NCBI GenBank assembly: GCA_018873245.2
Contig: JAEMBT020000007.1
Span: 11,987,129 to 12,051,128, forward strand
From: Archegozetes longisetosus
Lineage: Eukaryota; Arthropoda; Arachnida; Sarcoptiformes; Trhypochthoniidae
Direction of reading: 5' to 3'
DNA: 64,000 bases
Part shown: positions 1 through 11,486 of the stretch, in pieces
How the letters are laid out: every line of letters starts with the position of its first letter
How positions within the stretch are numbered: the first letter of the stretch is position 1
Made by a program: the position numbers and the translations under genes
Notes under the pieces: model-generated
What the model was told of the DNA's origin: nothing
What the model saw: the letters and a program-made list of their open reading frames with translations, nothing else
Database searches by the model: none

Positions 1-822
1 ATAGTCCCAAACAGATAAGTAATCGTTATCTGGATTTCCCGATCGTTGTTTCCAAAGAGGAACCTATTTGTTGATCAGATTTGAGAAATTACGTACTGAA
101 GACTAATCTAAAGGCTATGACAATTGAAATGAAGTTATGTGATACAATTTTGATTTGTTATAAATGCCCCAATTTACAACAGTTTTATCATTCGCAATGC
201 ATTTACTTTATTAAACTTGAGAGAAATTCGCATTAATCGAAAATTTGAAGCATGAATGCAGTTTAGCAGAGGTTATCGTTGCAAACTGTCATCAAATTTT
301 GTACTAAAGTTCACAAATATGACATTGTTATGACTGAAATACTAAGAGTCAATCTGATTCTGAGCATTACAATAGAGCCTATATTACGAGCAATTTTTGA
401 AATTAGTATTCAACACAACTATAAATAAATTTGTAAACTAATTGTTATCAAAAAGTTGATTATTTAGGATAAAAAATTAATAAACATTTAGATATAGAAT
501 GAACTAATTGTTTAGAGTTAAACTTATAAATGACTACATATATGAAAATAAAACAAACCATTGTTTGATCATTTGATATGAAGACCACAAAACAATTATC
601 CAAATGCTTTTCGTCACATTTTGATATACTTTCGCATAATTTCCATACATTTTCTTCGCTAAAAATCAATGAAAAATCACGATTAAAAATAATACTATTT
701 CTACCAAAACTTTTAGAAAAAGTCAATACAAACCAGTAACAAGAAGTATAAACACATTCTTTTATATCTATTGATAAATGATTCATTGAAATCAATTCTA
801 AATTATTGGAATTGGATGTCAT
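1..822 (-). CDS. NTAQ1: Protein N-terminal glutamine amidohydrolase (NTAQ1/WDYHV1), 5' part
   Basis: The enzyme deamidates N-terminal glutamine to glutamate, feeding the Arg/N-degron pathway in cytosol and nucleus. I reconstruct exons 822-734, 658-559 and 63-1, with introns of 75 and 495 bp, both GT-AG. The joined product begins MTSNSNNLEL and carries the family hallmarks: a VYTSCYCEENVWKLCE block (catalytic Cys at residue 30), a DNCFVVFISND block, a VPLWKQ block, and WDY at the very edge. The full family signature is WDYHV, so the catalytic His lies just outside the window. The Cys codon is split by intron 1 (TG|C). An in-frame reading through the first intron would hide this match. The alternative start at Met13 cannot be excluded. 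The gene is truncated only by the window edge and looks functional. Confidence 0.9.
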
Positions 823-1838
823 CTCATTCTAAAATGATTTCATATATTATTTTGTTTATTACTGCTTATGCTTTGCCTCAAGTCTCGTTAGTCAAAGTAC
901 ACTATTTTGAACATATGATTGGGTATTACTGAAGTACATCGTTACCAGAACAAGGAATGTTGTGGTTTACTTTGAGCTGTGCTCCGCATTGCCATACGAA
1001 CAACACCTAGACTAACTAAAGTGTAGTTTAGTTAATTATTTAAGTTAGGCAAGACAACGGCGCCTTTCAACCATAGGTATTGGACAAAACGTGACAGCAA
1101 CATCTCCTTTCTCGATGACCACATAATGGGATAATACCACGTGACTCAATGCTATTATCCAAATACCTTTAGGAGAGATAGCACTAAAAACTAATTACTA
1201 CAAGCTATCCTCAATATACTTAGATGACTCTTATCTGTATAAACCAACTTAAAATGACTTTCATTTATACAAAAAATAACCTTAAAATAAACAAACAAAT
1301 TTACTTTCATAAAAATAATATTAGAGTGAAAAATTGATGAAATTGAACTGCGATTGAGATGCGAGCCTTTCCTGGTCTCTCATCCTTTTTCATCTGCAGT
1401 TCAAATAAGTTGAATGTTAAACATCATTTCAATTGTTCGTATGATTTCATACCTTTTCAGATGATTGGTTGAGCACATATACTGAGCGATTAACGTTCAG
1501 CACATAAAAGGACATAGTATATAAAAGGACTAAAAGTTATTTTTCAAATAAATGAATGTTCATATGTTTTGAATGGTTTACTCCAAAAGCATCACTATTT
1601 TCACTACTGAATGAACAAGTCTTTCAATGTTAGAACTAAGTAAACATTAAATTATAAATAAAATGTGAAAATCAAGTGCTTATTAAAGAATTTAAATCAA
1701 ATAAATATATAGAGGCTCTGAAAGAATGCTGTGATTCAAACATTTTATACTTAAGTCTAGTCTTAATTGTGTTTTTGAGATTGAGATTGAGTCGTAACTT
1801 CAAGTTTGACTCAAAAATCAATAATCAATACTATAAGA
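823..1838. other. Divergent intergenic region between NTAQ1 and DNAJC16
   Basis: About 1 kb separates the two start codons, which point away from each other. A TATA-like stretch (gtatataaaagga) lies near 1518-1530, roughly 320 bp before the DNAJC16 ATG. It could be a core promoter or chance in AT-rich DNA. No coding signal was seen. Confidence 0.3.
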
Positions 1839-4800
1839 ATGCAATTAGTATTAAATTTAGTGTCTTTTATATTAACACTAATAGTGTTGCAATTGGTTGA
1901 AGGATCGTTTAATCCTTACCATATTTTAGGCGTCAAACGGACGGCTTCGATCGCAGAAATCAAACGCTCGTATAAGTCATTGGCCAGAGTTTTGTACGAG
2001 TTTATTATTTATTATACTTATATGAATTTATTTAAGTTTTATTTAATTAGCATTAAACTAATGACTTACATAAATGTCATAAATATTTATTTAAAAATCT
2101 CTTTTTGTTTCTATGATCTTGAAGATTGTTGAAAAACAATATTTCAAAATTTCCTTTAATTTTGAGCTAAATAAATGATTATTTAATTTAAATGTTAGAC
2201 ATCCCGATAAGAACAAAGAAAGTGACGCCGAGAACAAATTTATTGATCTCAACAAAGCATATGAGGTAAGATAATGATCAAAATACTTGATTTATTGAAT
2301 TATTTTGTCTAAAAATATTTGTTTTTAATTGAAAAAAGCTATTGATGGATCCCGAAAGAAGAGAACAATACGATAGAACTGGTGTAACTGAGGACTCACC
2401 AAACTTTCGTCAGCGACCAGACTACAGTAGTTTTAAACGTTTCGATTTTGACTCGTTTGATTCGTTTTTTGGGGAAAATGGTGGTGGAGGACAACAGTTT
2501 CAGTTTAACTTCAATCAGGGAAACATTTTTCATAAACAAACCATAACTACACGGTACTCAACGTGACGACCTAGTCAATTCTTTATTATAGATTAAACAG
2601 CTTTTTTCTTGAAAATTCTTAATACTAAGCAAATTAATGACCATCAATATATATATGTTATTTGTAGAGCATATGAGAACAATATCGTTCCCTCAAGTTT
2701 TTCACGGCCGTGTTTGATATTATTTTATGGCGATCTATGTTTTCCATGTTTCCATATTGAACCCCTTTGGCAAAAAATAGTCACTGATTTGGAGCCGTTA
2801 GGTGTTGGTTTTGCAACAATTCATTCACAACATGAAAGTAATCTCGCGAGAAAAATAGGCGTTCAGACTTTGCCATACATTATATCGGTAGTTGATGGAC
2901 AGGTCAAGACATACAAAGAAGAACAGATCAGTTTAGCTAAAATCATTGAGTTCGTTCGTCAATCACTTCCCAAAGGATTAGTTGTCGAAGTGGATGACGA
3001 CAATTATGTTGATTTTCTTAATGGGTGGCACGATAATAGAGTTCGGACTTTATTTGTCAATGAAGATCATGTAATTAAATTGCGATATCTATTAGTGGCC
3101 TTTCAGTTTCGTGACCGAATTGCTTTCGCTCACGTGACCGCTGATGAAAACGCAAATGAGATTATGAATAGATATCGTATTGACCATAAAATGAATTCGA
3201 TGCTCATATTCAATGAAGATATCACCCGGACCACTGCAACGCTAACAGTGTCTGAATTGAAACCTCAGCTGATGCGCGATGTGCTCGAATCTAACAAGTT
3301 TTTACTTTTGCCCAGACTTGCATCACAGGTTAGTTAACAAAATAAAGCTCGTCTCTAATTGCTTAGTATATTATAATATTTTCTTCTATATTAAGGCGAT
3401 GTTCGATCAATTATGTCCTACAGAGAGTTCACGCTCAAGACGGCGGTTATGCATAGTATTGGTTACAAATAACATTCCCGAGCACGAACCTAAACGCGAA
3501 GCAATGCGTGAATTTATGCGTGAAAATAATTATCCAAAGGAGAGATTTCGATTTATGTATTTGTTTCAGGAAAAACAGCCAGAGTTTGTGAAAGCTTTAA
3601 GTGTAGGCCTGAGAACACCCGAAACGACAACATTGCACGTCGTTGTCTTATGGAGAAGAGAACATGACAGAGTTTTCTATGAATGGCTTGAAAATGGTTG
3701 GGATATAACTGATATGAAGAAGTTGAATGAAACTAAAGTCAATTTAAACAATTTGCTGACAAAACTGGTTCAAAATACTGAAACTTTTTCAAATGATGCC
3801 AAAGTAGTTGAACTGATCGACGAATCAGTTCATGGCCTGTTTGGCAAAATTGTTAAGAAAATACTCATAATAACTGATAATTTAAGTGATAATATAACCA
3901 GAAAAGAAGTTTTACCCGCTGTTTCAATCGTGCTATCCATTTGTTTTATCGTTTTTATAGGTTATATAATGGCTTATTTAGTGTAAGTTTTATTTCAAAC
4001 ATGTTTCATAAATTTTGTTGAAAAGCTGATAATAATTATTGAAATTAATTTCAGACGCATCGAAGAAGAAACCATTAAAGAAAAGTATAAGAGACTCGGC
4101 AAACAAATGCCAGGAGTTAGTAGACCAAAGTTAGTTTAATATCAATCAAACAGTTTTGGAATTGTGTTCTTAATGCCAAATTTGAATGAGGTTATGCTTT
4201 GTTCTAATTACAGGAATGATTGTAAGTTGAATATACATGAATTGCGTGGCGAAACATACAATGGGTTAGTTCGCTTATTAAAACCTGGTTGTCGTACAAT
4301 TGTTCTATTGGTTGACGCGGCATCCAAGCCTAAATTGTTGCCACAATTTTATAGAGCTGTTTATCCTTATAGAAGGTTTGATTTATAAACCGCATTATTT
4401 TTTAGATCTTTATACCTCTATATATATCTCTATATGACTCAATTATCGTGAAAAATCTGACTACATTTCTTATTGAACAGAAATAAAACACTGATGTTTG
4501 CATTTCTGTTGGTCGAAAAAAATCTTGATTGGTATAGAAAGATGTTAATGCAAACATTAGGAGAACAAAAAGAATTACAAATCAACCCTAAGAATTGCAT
4601 CGGAACTGTTCTGTCTCTTAATGGATTTAGAAAGTACTTTTGTGTATATCATGCGAAACACCCTGAAGTTAAACCACAACTACAACATAAGGTATCATTT
4701 ATATTGTTTAAGGTCTATCTATTGATATTATTGAAGTGAATTTGATTTTCTTTAATTAGAGACGAAGACCACGTGAAGGAACTTCGGGAGCATTTATGGG

Positions 4801-4999
4801 TTTCGATGACGACGATTCTAATGATTCGGGTTCTGATATTGAGGCCGGAATTCTAATACATAGAAAAACTGGTACTATTGATGACGAAATCATATTCGAA
4901 GAGCACTTATTAGACGGTCTGTCGAATTGGTTGGACAGACTGTTTGAGGGGACAACACAACGATATCACATACAATACTGGCCCGAACACATGAAATAA
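1839..4999 (+). CDS. DNAJC16: DnaJ homolog subfamily C member 16 (ERdj8-like)
   Basis: Type I ER membrane J-protein with a thioredoxin-like lumenal region; mammalian ERdj8 is linked to autophagosome size. Exons: 1839-1993, 2199-2265, 2339-2553, 2668-3328, 3396-3982, 4055-4129, 4214-4375, 4481-4691, 4760-4999. Phases agree at every junction, giving 790 residues (human about 782). Visible: signal peptide (1-22), J domain with the HPD motif at 53-55 (the J2 helix and HPD fall in different exons), a CFPC pair at 170/173 in the thioredoxin-like fold, a membrane helix around 538-562, and a C-terminal cytosolic region ending in a conserved LFEGTTQRY...WPEHMK block. I chose the Met at 1839 over an upstream in-frame Met at 1806 because the hydrophobic leader begins there. 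All domains are intact. Confidence 0.93.
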
Positions 5000-5734
5000 G
5001 AGATGCTCGAGCAGTTAATGAACTCTTAACTAATTGACAGCAGAAAGGCCCAGTTTTTAATGATTGTTTCAGTGATTTTCTTTGTGCACAAATTCCATTC
5101 TGTCACGAGTCAAGTATTATTACAGAATATTTCGGATGCCGTTCTATTGTCGATAAGTAGTGGCGTAGCTACAGTTAAACCTAATACATATAGTCAAGCT
5201 TTTAACTTAAAAAATGTTCACTTTATATCAAATCCGTTGAGTTTTTTGTTATTCCAATTTTTTAGTCATTAGATATTTAGCTGCGCCTCTCTTTTTGGAT
5301 GATTGTTCAATTTTCATACGATGTTTATTACTCCATTAAATACTTTTAAGAGCTTCTGTTGAAATTATTGCCTCATTTTACGACTTAAAGTAGTTTCAAA
5401 AGATTTTCCCAAGTTTATTATCCAAAATGTTTGTCTGGGAATAATTCTTTGATTGTAGATAAATATAAATCTCTTATTTGATCACCTTTTAATAAAATTG
5501 GATTTAAAACAATCGAATTAACTTTATAGAGAATTATTTTTTAAGATTTACAACTATAACTTATTTAAAAGCGATATAATTTATAATCATTTCTTCATAT
5601 TTCGGATCGAATCATAAATACAGTGAAGAATTTCAAAATTTCTAAATTACTATTTTTATTTAATTTTATATTTAAAGCCAAAAGGTGTGATTCAAATAAT
5701 TTATAAATAATAGTTCATTAAAATTGGAGTTGTA
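5000..5734. other. Intergenic, AT-rich
   Basis: Region downstream of DNAJC16. A 70-codon open frame at 5060-5272 resembles nothing and has no splice context. No other signal was seen. Confidence 0.4.
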
Positions 5735-5839
5735 TCAAATGAATGCAAACAAAAATAGATTGACAATTAAATTTGTAAATTCCGAATCCGATAAAACTTG
5801 GTTCTCAATCAATGCCTTTACATCATAATCGACTTGGCG

Positions 5840-6025
5840 GCTGAATCCTAGGAAAGGGAAGATGAAAGGGTTCCCGACCTCATATCTGCATGTATGATAC
5901 ATCGCTGGACTCAGAACAACGAACTGAACGTTTTGATACCCCGCTTGACCCCCTCCGGCACCCTCCCCCGGTACTTCCACCAAACCCCCTCCAGGTTCGG
6001 TTTTCAACAAAAATTTCATATTAAG
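5840..6025 (-). repeat. Interspersed repeat, copy A
   Basis: About 185 bp that recur in inverted orientation at 11240-11430. Shared blocks include TTTTGTTGAAAACCGAACC, GGGGTATCAAAA and GAGGTCGGGAACCCTTTCAT. Both copies stay open over much of their length, but with different frames and many gly/pro codons from GGAGG tracts. The copies look like fragments of one dispersed element flanking the transposon-rich region, rather than a gene. Confidence 0.65.
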
Positions 6026-6292
6026 TGCAGAGGCCCGTTAGCGTTACCCGAGAATCACCGCATGGAGGTGGGCTTGACTTTGATCTCAAAACAAACACGA
6101 ACACAAAAAAGACAAACATTTAATGAATAATTACAAATGAATTTTTTTGGTTTTTATTATTTTTTGGTTCTAATTTTTTTAACACATAAATTAAACATAA
6201 AAGTGCAGAATAAAAACAAAATGAAAAATGCATAATATAAAAATTATTAGACAACAATATTATATGTTATCCCAATCATCTTCTAACAGTTC

Positions 6293-7308
6293 TCAAGGGG
6301 GATTCTGAGGATTAGGGCCTGGATAAACGCTTATAATATCGGTAACTAATTTTTCAAATACTTTCCCGTAACTAAATTTCTCTTTTAAAGAATATAAATA
6401 CTCAAACTCATATAAATGCTGTGCTATGCAAGACTCTATATAGTTTGTATTCTTATAAGATTTAACCCTATTTTTAACGGCAGCCTACCTAGATCATATT
6501 GGTATTTATATTCCTATTATTTGGGTGAACGAAATTTAAACTATGATTAACTTTATAATGTTCCATATTTAATCTAGTGGATGTATTTTCATAAACGCGA
6601 GCTGAATCTGTAACTAGAATGCTGCCTAATTCTATATATTTCTTTAGTAAATAATTTATTACATTAATTCTCCTATTGGGAACCCTAACAATGAAAGCCT
6701 GTCTTGTTCTTCTGCAAACTCCCCCTACAACCCATAGCTTCTGTGATTCTGTGTTATAAAGCCTATTTCGGTTATGCATACGATTACATATTTGTGATTC
6801 ATCAACCTCAACAAAATCACAATGAATTTTTCCATTTTCATCTAAATAATTCCCCCTATTTTTCTTGGTTGAGAAACTACTATCATTTGAACTTCGCGCA
6901 AAAATCCAAACCATTCAGTTATTGTATTTTTATCTACCTTAGCTTCTCCTACCGCTTGCTTATGCTTAAGACCTACTGTATAGCAAAGAATTATTTGCAA
7001 CCCCTGTTTAAATGAAAGATTTGAATTGTGAAAACATGTGTTAACTGTAGGACTAGTTTTTTCTACAATCCTGTAAACTGCAAACATGAAAAGCCTAACT
7101 TTTTAGTTCTGTCTGTATATATATTGCACACTGTGTTAATATGATTTGAACAATTCGGAGCTGGGCTACTTCCGGAGGGAAGGAGACCTGATAGTTGGCA
7201 ATATCCAATCGCATCTTCTTCTGAAGTTATTTTAGAATTGAAATTAGAAAGTGTTAGCTCTTCATAAAAGTTACTTAAAAATTGCTCATCATTTGGTGGC
7301 GCAGGCAT
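6293..7308 (-). pseudogene. Merlin (ISXO2-like) transposase relic 1
   Basis: Remains of a DDE transposase of the Merlin superfamily, the eukaryotic relatives of IS1016. In coding order: an N-terminal stretch from a Met at 7308, a helix-turn-helix-like block ending in ITEWFGFLREV (6842-7087 frame), a catalytic core with VEVDESQ and WVVGGVCRR (6489-6914 frame), VNHSLNFVHP, then a C-terminal block in a third frame ending YPGPNPQNPP and a TGA at 6293. At least three frame changes are needed, so it cannot be translated as it stands. No clear terminal inverted repeats were found, so the element ends are unknown. It differs clearly from the second Merlin copy nearby. Confidence 0.8.
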
Positions 7309-8081
7309 TTGCTGATCCCTTACTCCTCTAACTATTTGTATGGCAATAATAATAAAAACTAAACTTAAAACAGTACTCACAAATAAAAATAATATGAGAT
7401 GTCGTTGATAGTGATTGATGGAAGTGGCGATAATGATGGTAACGACGATATCGATGGAAATCCATTGATTCTGACATATAATGAACACAACCCAAAGCAA
7501 ATAATTAAAAAACTATCTTTCATTTTAAAATTAAGTTCAAATTTAATTTCACTATCAATTATACTTAAGCGAAGTATTTAATTAATAATTAAATTTAAAT
7601 TTATTGCAATGAATGAGTTAATTTGAGAAATAATTTGTCTGAACTCTAAGACTGACGAATATGAAATGATTTAAAATTTCTAGAAATGAAAAAGTTCTAT
7701 AAGCTGAAATACCTGTTTTTAAATTTATCAAAATTTTATCTTAATCTTAATCTTAAACTTTTGAAACATTCCAAATCTTTTCAGATCTTTTTTAGAAAGT
7801 TAGTGGTTTCGTAATTAAAATGAGCTTTAATTTAAAAATTAATAACTCTCCATGAATTGCAAAGAAAATGTTATTTGTAATTTTTAGATTCTAATCAAGA
7901 AATCAGGTATTTTTTGAAATACTCTTAAATTTTCAAGAATAGGAACTTTTGCATTGAGACAAATGCTATACAGATCTTGAACTATAACCCTATTAAAAGT
8001 GGGAAATAGTAAACGCAGAATATGTTGCGATAAATACTGATAATATGTGACCCGATAATGATTTCGATAGCTCAAAATGTA

Positions 8082-9437
8082 TTAGGTCAGCCGGAAATTA
8101 ATCGGACTTTTTAATCACGTCACTGATAAAAGTTGTAAACATGTTTATGTTATATTATTGCGCATTAGAGTAAAAGAAAGTGAATGATGCGGTCGCTTGT
8201 ATTTCTCGTGCTTTTGAATACGATTTCTGTTTATGGTCCAAAAGTGGACCCACTTCGAGCTAGTGTTACAAATCAAGAACAACGTGCATTTATTAAATGT
8301 CATGTTCTATTTAACACTCCTGCTACTGAAGTTTATAAGATGCTGGATAAAATAGCTCGGAGAAGTGAATTAAGCAAAAGTTAGGTATATGACTTTTATA
8401 ATCAATTTAAAGATAGAAGCCGCCTAAGCAGCGAGGACGCCCCTCACCCAGGAAGACCTCGTACTTCGACTGATATAACACACGAACAAAAACTTAAGGA
8501 GCTTTTAAATGAGGGCAATTACTGGAGGACCGAAGATTTGGCCCAAGAATTAGGTATTAGTATCACGAGTACAAAGGATCTTTTGAACATGGTAGGGGCA
8601 AGAAAGGTAGTCTCAAGATGGGTACCTCACGAATTAAAACCCGAACAAAAGGAGTTTCGGGTACATATTTCTACAGAGAACCTTGAAAGATATAATAGTA
8701 ACCCTGATATTCTGGAAAGAATTATAGCAATCGATTAAACTTGGCTGAAGAGCTATGACCCATTAGATGCTAAGAGTTCACGTCAATGAATCCTACCTAA
8801 CAAACACCGTAATTATTTAAAGTTAAATTTTCGAAATCTAAAAATTATGTGAGTGGCTTTATTCTTTGTCGTAGGCCGACCAAAGTCAGGGCAACAATGA
8901 GTGACTGGAAGGTAATGATGATCGTAGCGTTTCATCAAAATCGGATCATAGCTTATCAAATTTTACCAAAAAATAAAAACGTCAGTTTTGAAGTTTATCT
9001 TAATTTTTGTCCGAAATATTGCACCGAGAGACAAACAAACACCGTATTGCGAGACCACTCATCTTACATGACAATGCTAAGCCACACAAACATCAGAAAG
9101 TTCAAGAATTTTTCAAATGACATCGATGGGAGGTGTTAAAACATCCCCCTTATAGCCCTGATTTGAATCCTTGCAACTATGATGGTATTGCTAGAATAAA
9201 GAAGCCTAGCAAAGGAAAGAGATTTGCCAATGAGAATGAACTTAAAGTTGCTTATGATGAAGTTATTAAAGAAATAAATCTAAAAGATGAGGCTACAGGA
9301 ATACGACACCTCCCAGAGCGGTGGGCTTTAGTCACCCAGACAGGGGGAGAATATATTGTATAATTATATTATTATATAATAAATATCTTTTAAAGTCTAT
9401 GATTTCTAATATTCCGGTTATTTTCCGGCTGACCTAA
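8082..9437 (+). mobile_element. mariner element with intact ends
   Basis: Terminal inverted repeats TTAGGTCAGCCGGAAA at 8082 and their complement ending at 9437 are flanked by TA on both sides (8080-8081 and 9438-9439), the target duplication of Tc1/mariner elements. The 1356-bp length is normal for a full-length mariner. The interior holds a decayed transposase on the same strand. Confidence 0.92.
8184..9363 (+). pseudogene. mariner transposase, decayed
   Basis: Coding remains in consecutive pieces: N-terminal helix-turn-helix region (8184-8384), linker with a GRPRTSTD block, second DNA-binding region with WRTEDLAQELGIS (8538-8738), the first catalytic Asp region where AID is followed by a stop in place of the usual Glu before TW, a mid region (8849-9139) and the C-terminal HPPYSPDLNPCNYD block (9133-9363) including the last catalytic Asp. 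At least four stops or frameshifts break it. The piece ending GGEYIV is the natural C terminus. The element is dead but its ends remain recognisable. Confidence 0.88.
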
Positions 9438-9557
9438 TAAGAACCATTTCATGGGAGCGACGAATAAAAGATAAAAATTAAGAAACAGATAAGAAAAACA
9501 AAGACTATTAGAGTTATTGTTAAATACTTTATTCAAAACTTGTTATAAATGAATGTA

Positions 9558-10804
9558 CAGTTATCTCCAAGTCTAACTAGAACGGTAAAACATGTTATAT
9601 TTCTGAAGCCTCTTGATGAAATTGTATGAAAATTTGCATATACATACTTAAACTCCCCCAGTTGATAAATATCATATTTGTTTTTGAAAAAATTTAAATT
9701 GAGGGTGGTAGTTCGATGAAAATGTGAAATGAAAGAAATTTAATTGAAATTCATATAATAAATCAAATTTAACTTAATTTCTGAATGAGTTATACAAACG
9801 ATTGTCTGAAAAAATTTGTAAACAAAGGATTGAAATTTGATTTAAATTTTGTTCAAAATGCCATTTAGTGTGGAGGAAAGGGAACTAAAGTTCTGAGAAT
9901 TTATTAAAATGAGAACACAGAAAAGGAAAAGCTCTGCAATAATGAGAGAGTGTGGTAAGTACAAAATTATAAATTGATTTGTACTTTAAACTACATTTAC
10001 GGAGATTGGAGGCGGTGAGACAGACTGGCGGGGGTCATACCTGTTATTAATTGTTCGGAAATTAAATTTGAATTTATGTGATTATCTTCAAAATACGGGT
10101 TTCTCCAAGTCTAACTAGGACTATAAAACAGGCTATAATTCAGGAACCATAATACATATTCTAGCCAAATTTGACATGATCATAGACAAGCTCCCCCGAT
10201 TGATAAATCAATTTTAAATTTTGAAAAATGAGTAAGGATAAATGAGAAATTTAAATTTTAATGAAAAATTACATATTTTGAAGAGAACCACATAAATTCA
10301 AATTTAATTTCCGAACAATTAATAACAGGTATGACCCCCGCCAGTCTGTCTCACCGCCTCCAATCTCCGTAAATGTAGTTTAAAGTACAAATCAATTTAT
10401 AATTTTGTACTTACCACACTCATTATTGCAGAGCTTTTCCTTCTCTGTGTTCTCATTTTAATAAATTCTCAGAACTTTAGTTCCCTTTCCTCCACACTAA
10501 ATGGCATTTTGAACAAAATTTTAATCAAATTTTAATCCTTTGTTTACAAATGTTTTCAGACAATCATTTGTATAATTCATTCAAAAATTAAGTTAAATTT
10601 GGTTTATTATATGAATTTCAATTAAATTTCTTTCATTTCACATTTTCATCGAACTACCACCATCAATTAAAATTTTTTCAAAAACGAATATATTTATCAA
10701 CCGGGGGAGTTTAAGTATGTATATGCAAATTTTCATACAATTTCATCAAGAGGCTTCAGAAATATAACATGTTTTACCGTCCTAGTTAGACTTGGAGATA
10801 ACTG
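9558..10804. mobile_element. Double-headed foldback transposon derivative
   Basis: A 1247-bp element made of two inverted arms of about 520 bp (9558-10080 and 10290-10804) around a roughly 210-bp centre. Both outer ends read CAGTTATCTCCAAGTCTAACTAG (first 20 bases nearly perfect) and both are flanked by TA, pointing to the Tc1/mariner/pogo superfamily. Each arm contains the same short coding start (MPFSVEEREL, then a TGA, then EFIKMRTQ) before a gtaagt-like donor. So each arm is the 5' end of a parent element. The centre holds a third, diverged copy of the terminal sequence, beginning near 10105. Confidence 0.85.
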
Positions 10805-11239
10805 TATGTTGACATAACTCATTGTGTTCTTTCAAAAAGCATTCAATTAGGACTGATTTCGTATTATTTGATAAGCGATTTATTCTTAAAGAAAAAGTTT
10901 TAAAAAGTTTGATCTGAAATTAAGTCAGTCTTACAAGTTATAAGTTTTGTTAGTCTTAGATAATAGCGGACTATAAAGAAATATCCGAGTGACCAACAGA
11001 TTAAAAGACAGGCGTAGTAAAGCCAAGCCGTCAAAGTTTCAACCCAAGAAATTCTGTATAAATCGTAGTAGCATTGTTAGAATGTGAACCAAAAGATATC
11101 CGAATGTTAGACTTTGTTAGATATAACGACAAATCATAAATACTAATTTTGATCTCAACAGTAGATTCTTTGCTACTCTTTTGTCAGCCGATCCTATTTG
11201 TTTTTTCAAATTCGAGAATTTTTAAGAAAATTGATTTGA

Positions 11240-11430
11240 AACAATATGGAAATTTTGTTGAAAACCGAACCTGGAGGTTCGAATCTGGAGGGGCTTGGTG
11301 GAAGTACCGGAGGGGGTACTGGAGTGGATCAATTGGGGTATCAAAATGCTCAGCTCGTTGTTCTGAGTTCACGATGTATCATACATGTAAGTATGAGGTC
11401 GGGAACCCTTTCATTCCCGTCTCCTAGGAT
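11240..11430 (+). repeat. Interspersed repeat, copy B
   Basis: Inverted partner of the repeat at 5840-6025, with the same order of conserved blocks and scattered substitutions and small indels. It lies just left of the second Merlin element. Confidence 0.65.
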
Positions 11431-11486
11431 TCATGCCAAAATTATATTAAAAGTAACTTATTATACACACATTTTTATGATTAAGC

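Noticed and set aside
2609-2667. Upstream extension of the DNAJC16 thioredoxin exon from an in-frame start
   Set aside because: Frame comparison shows these bases are intron; the exon begins after the tag at 2667 and completes an Arg codon split with exon 3.
5060-5272. 70-codon frame downstream of DNAJC16
   Set aside because: DNAJC16 already ends at its conserved C terminus. The frame has no domain and is AT-coded.
6704-7015. Plus-strand frame of 103 codons
   Set aside because: Antisense shadow of the Merlin transposase relic.
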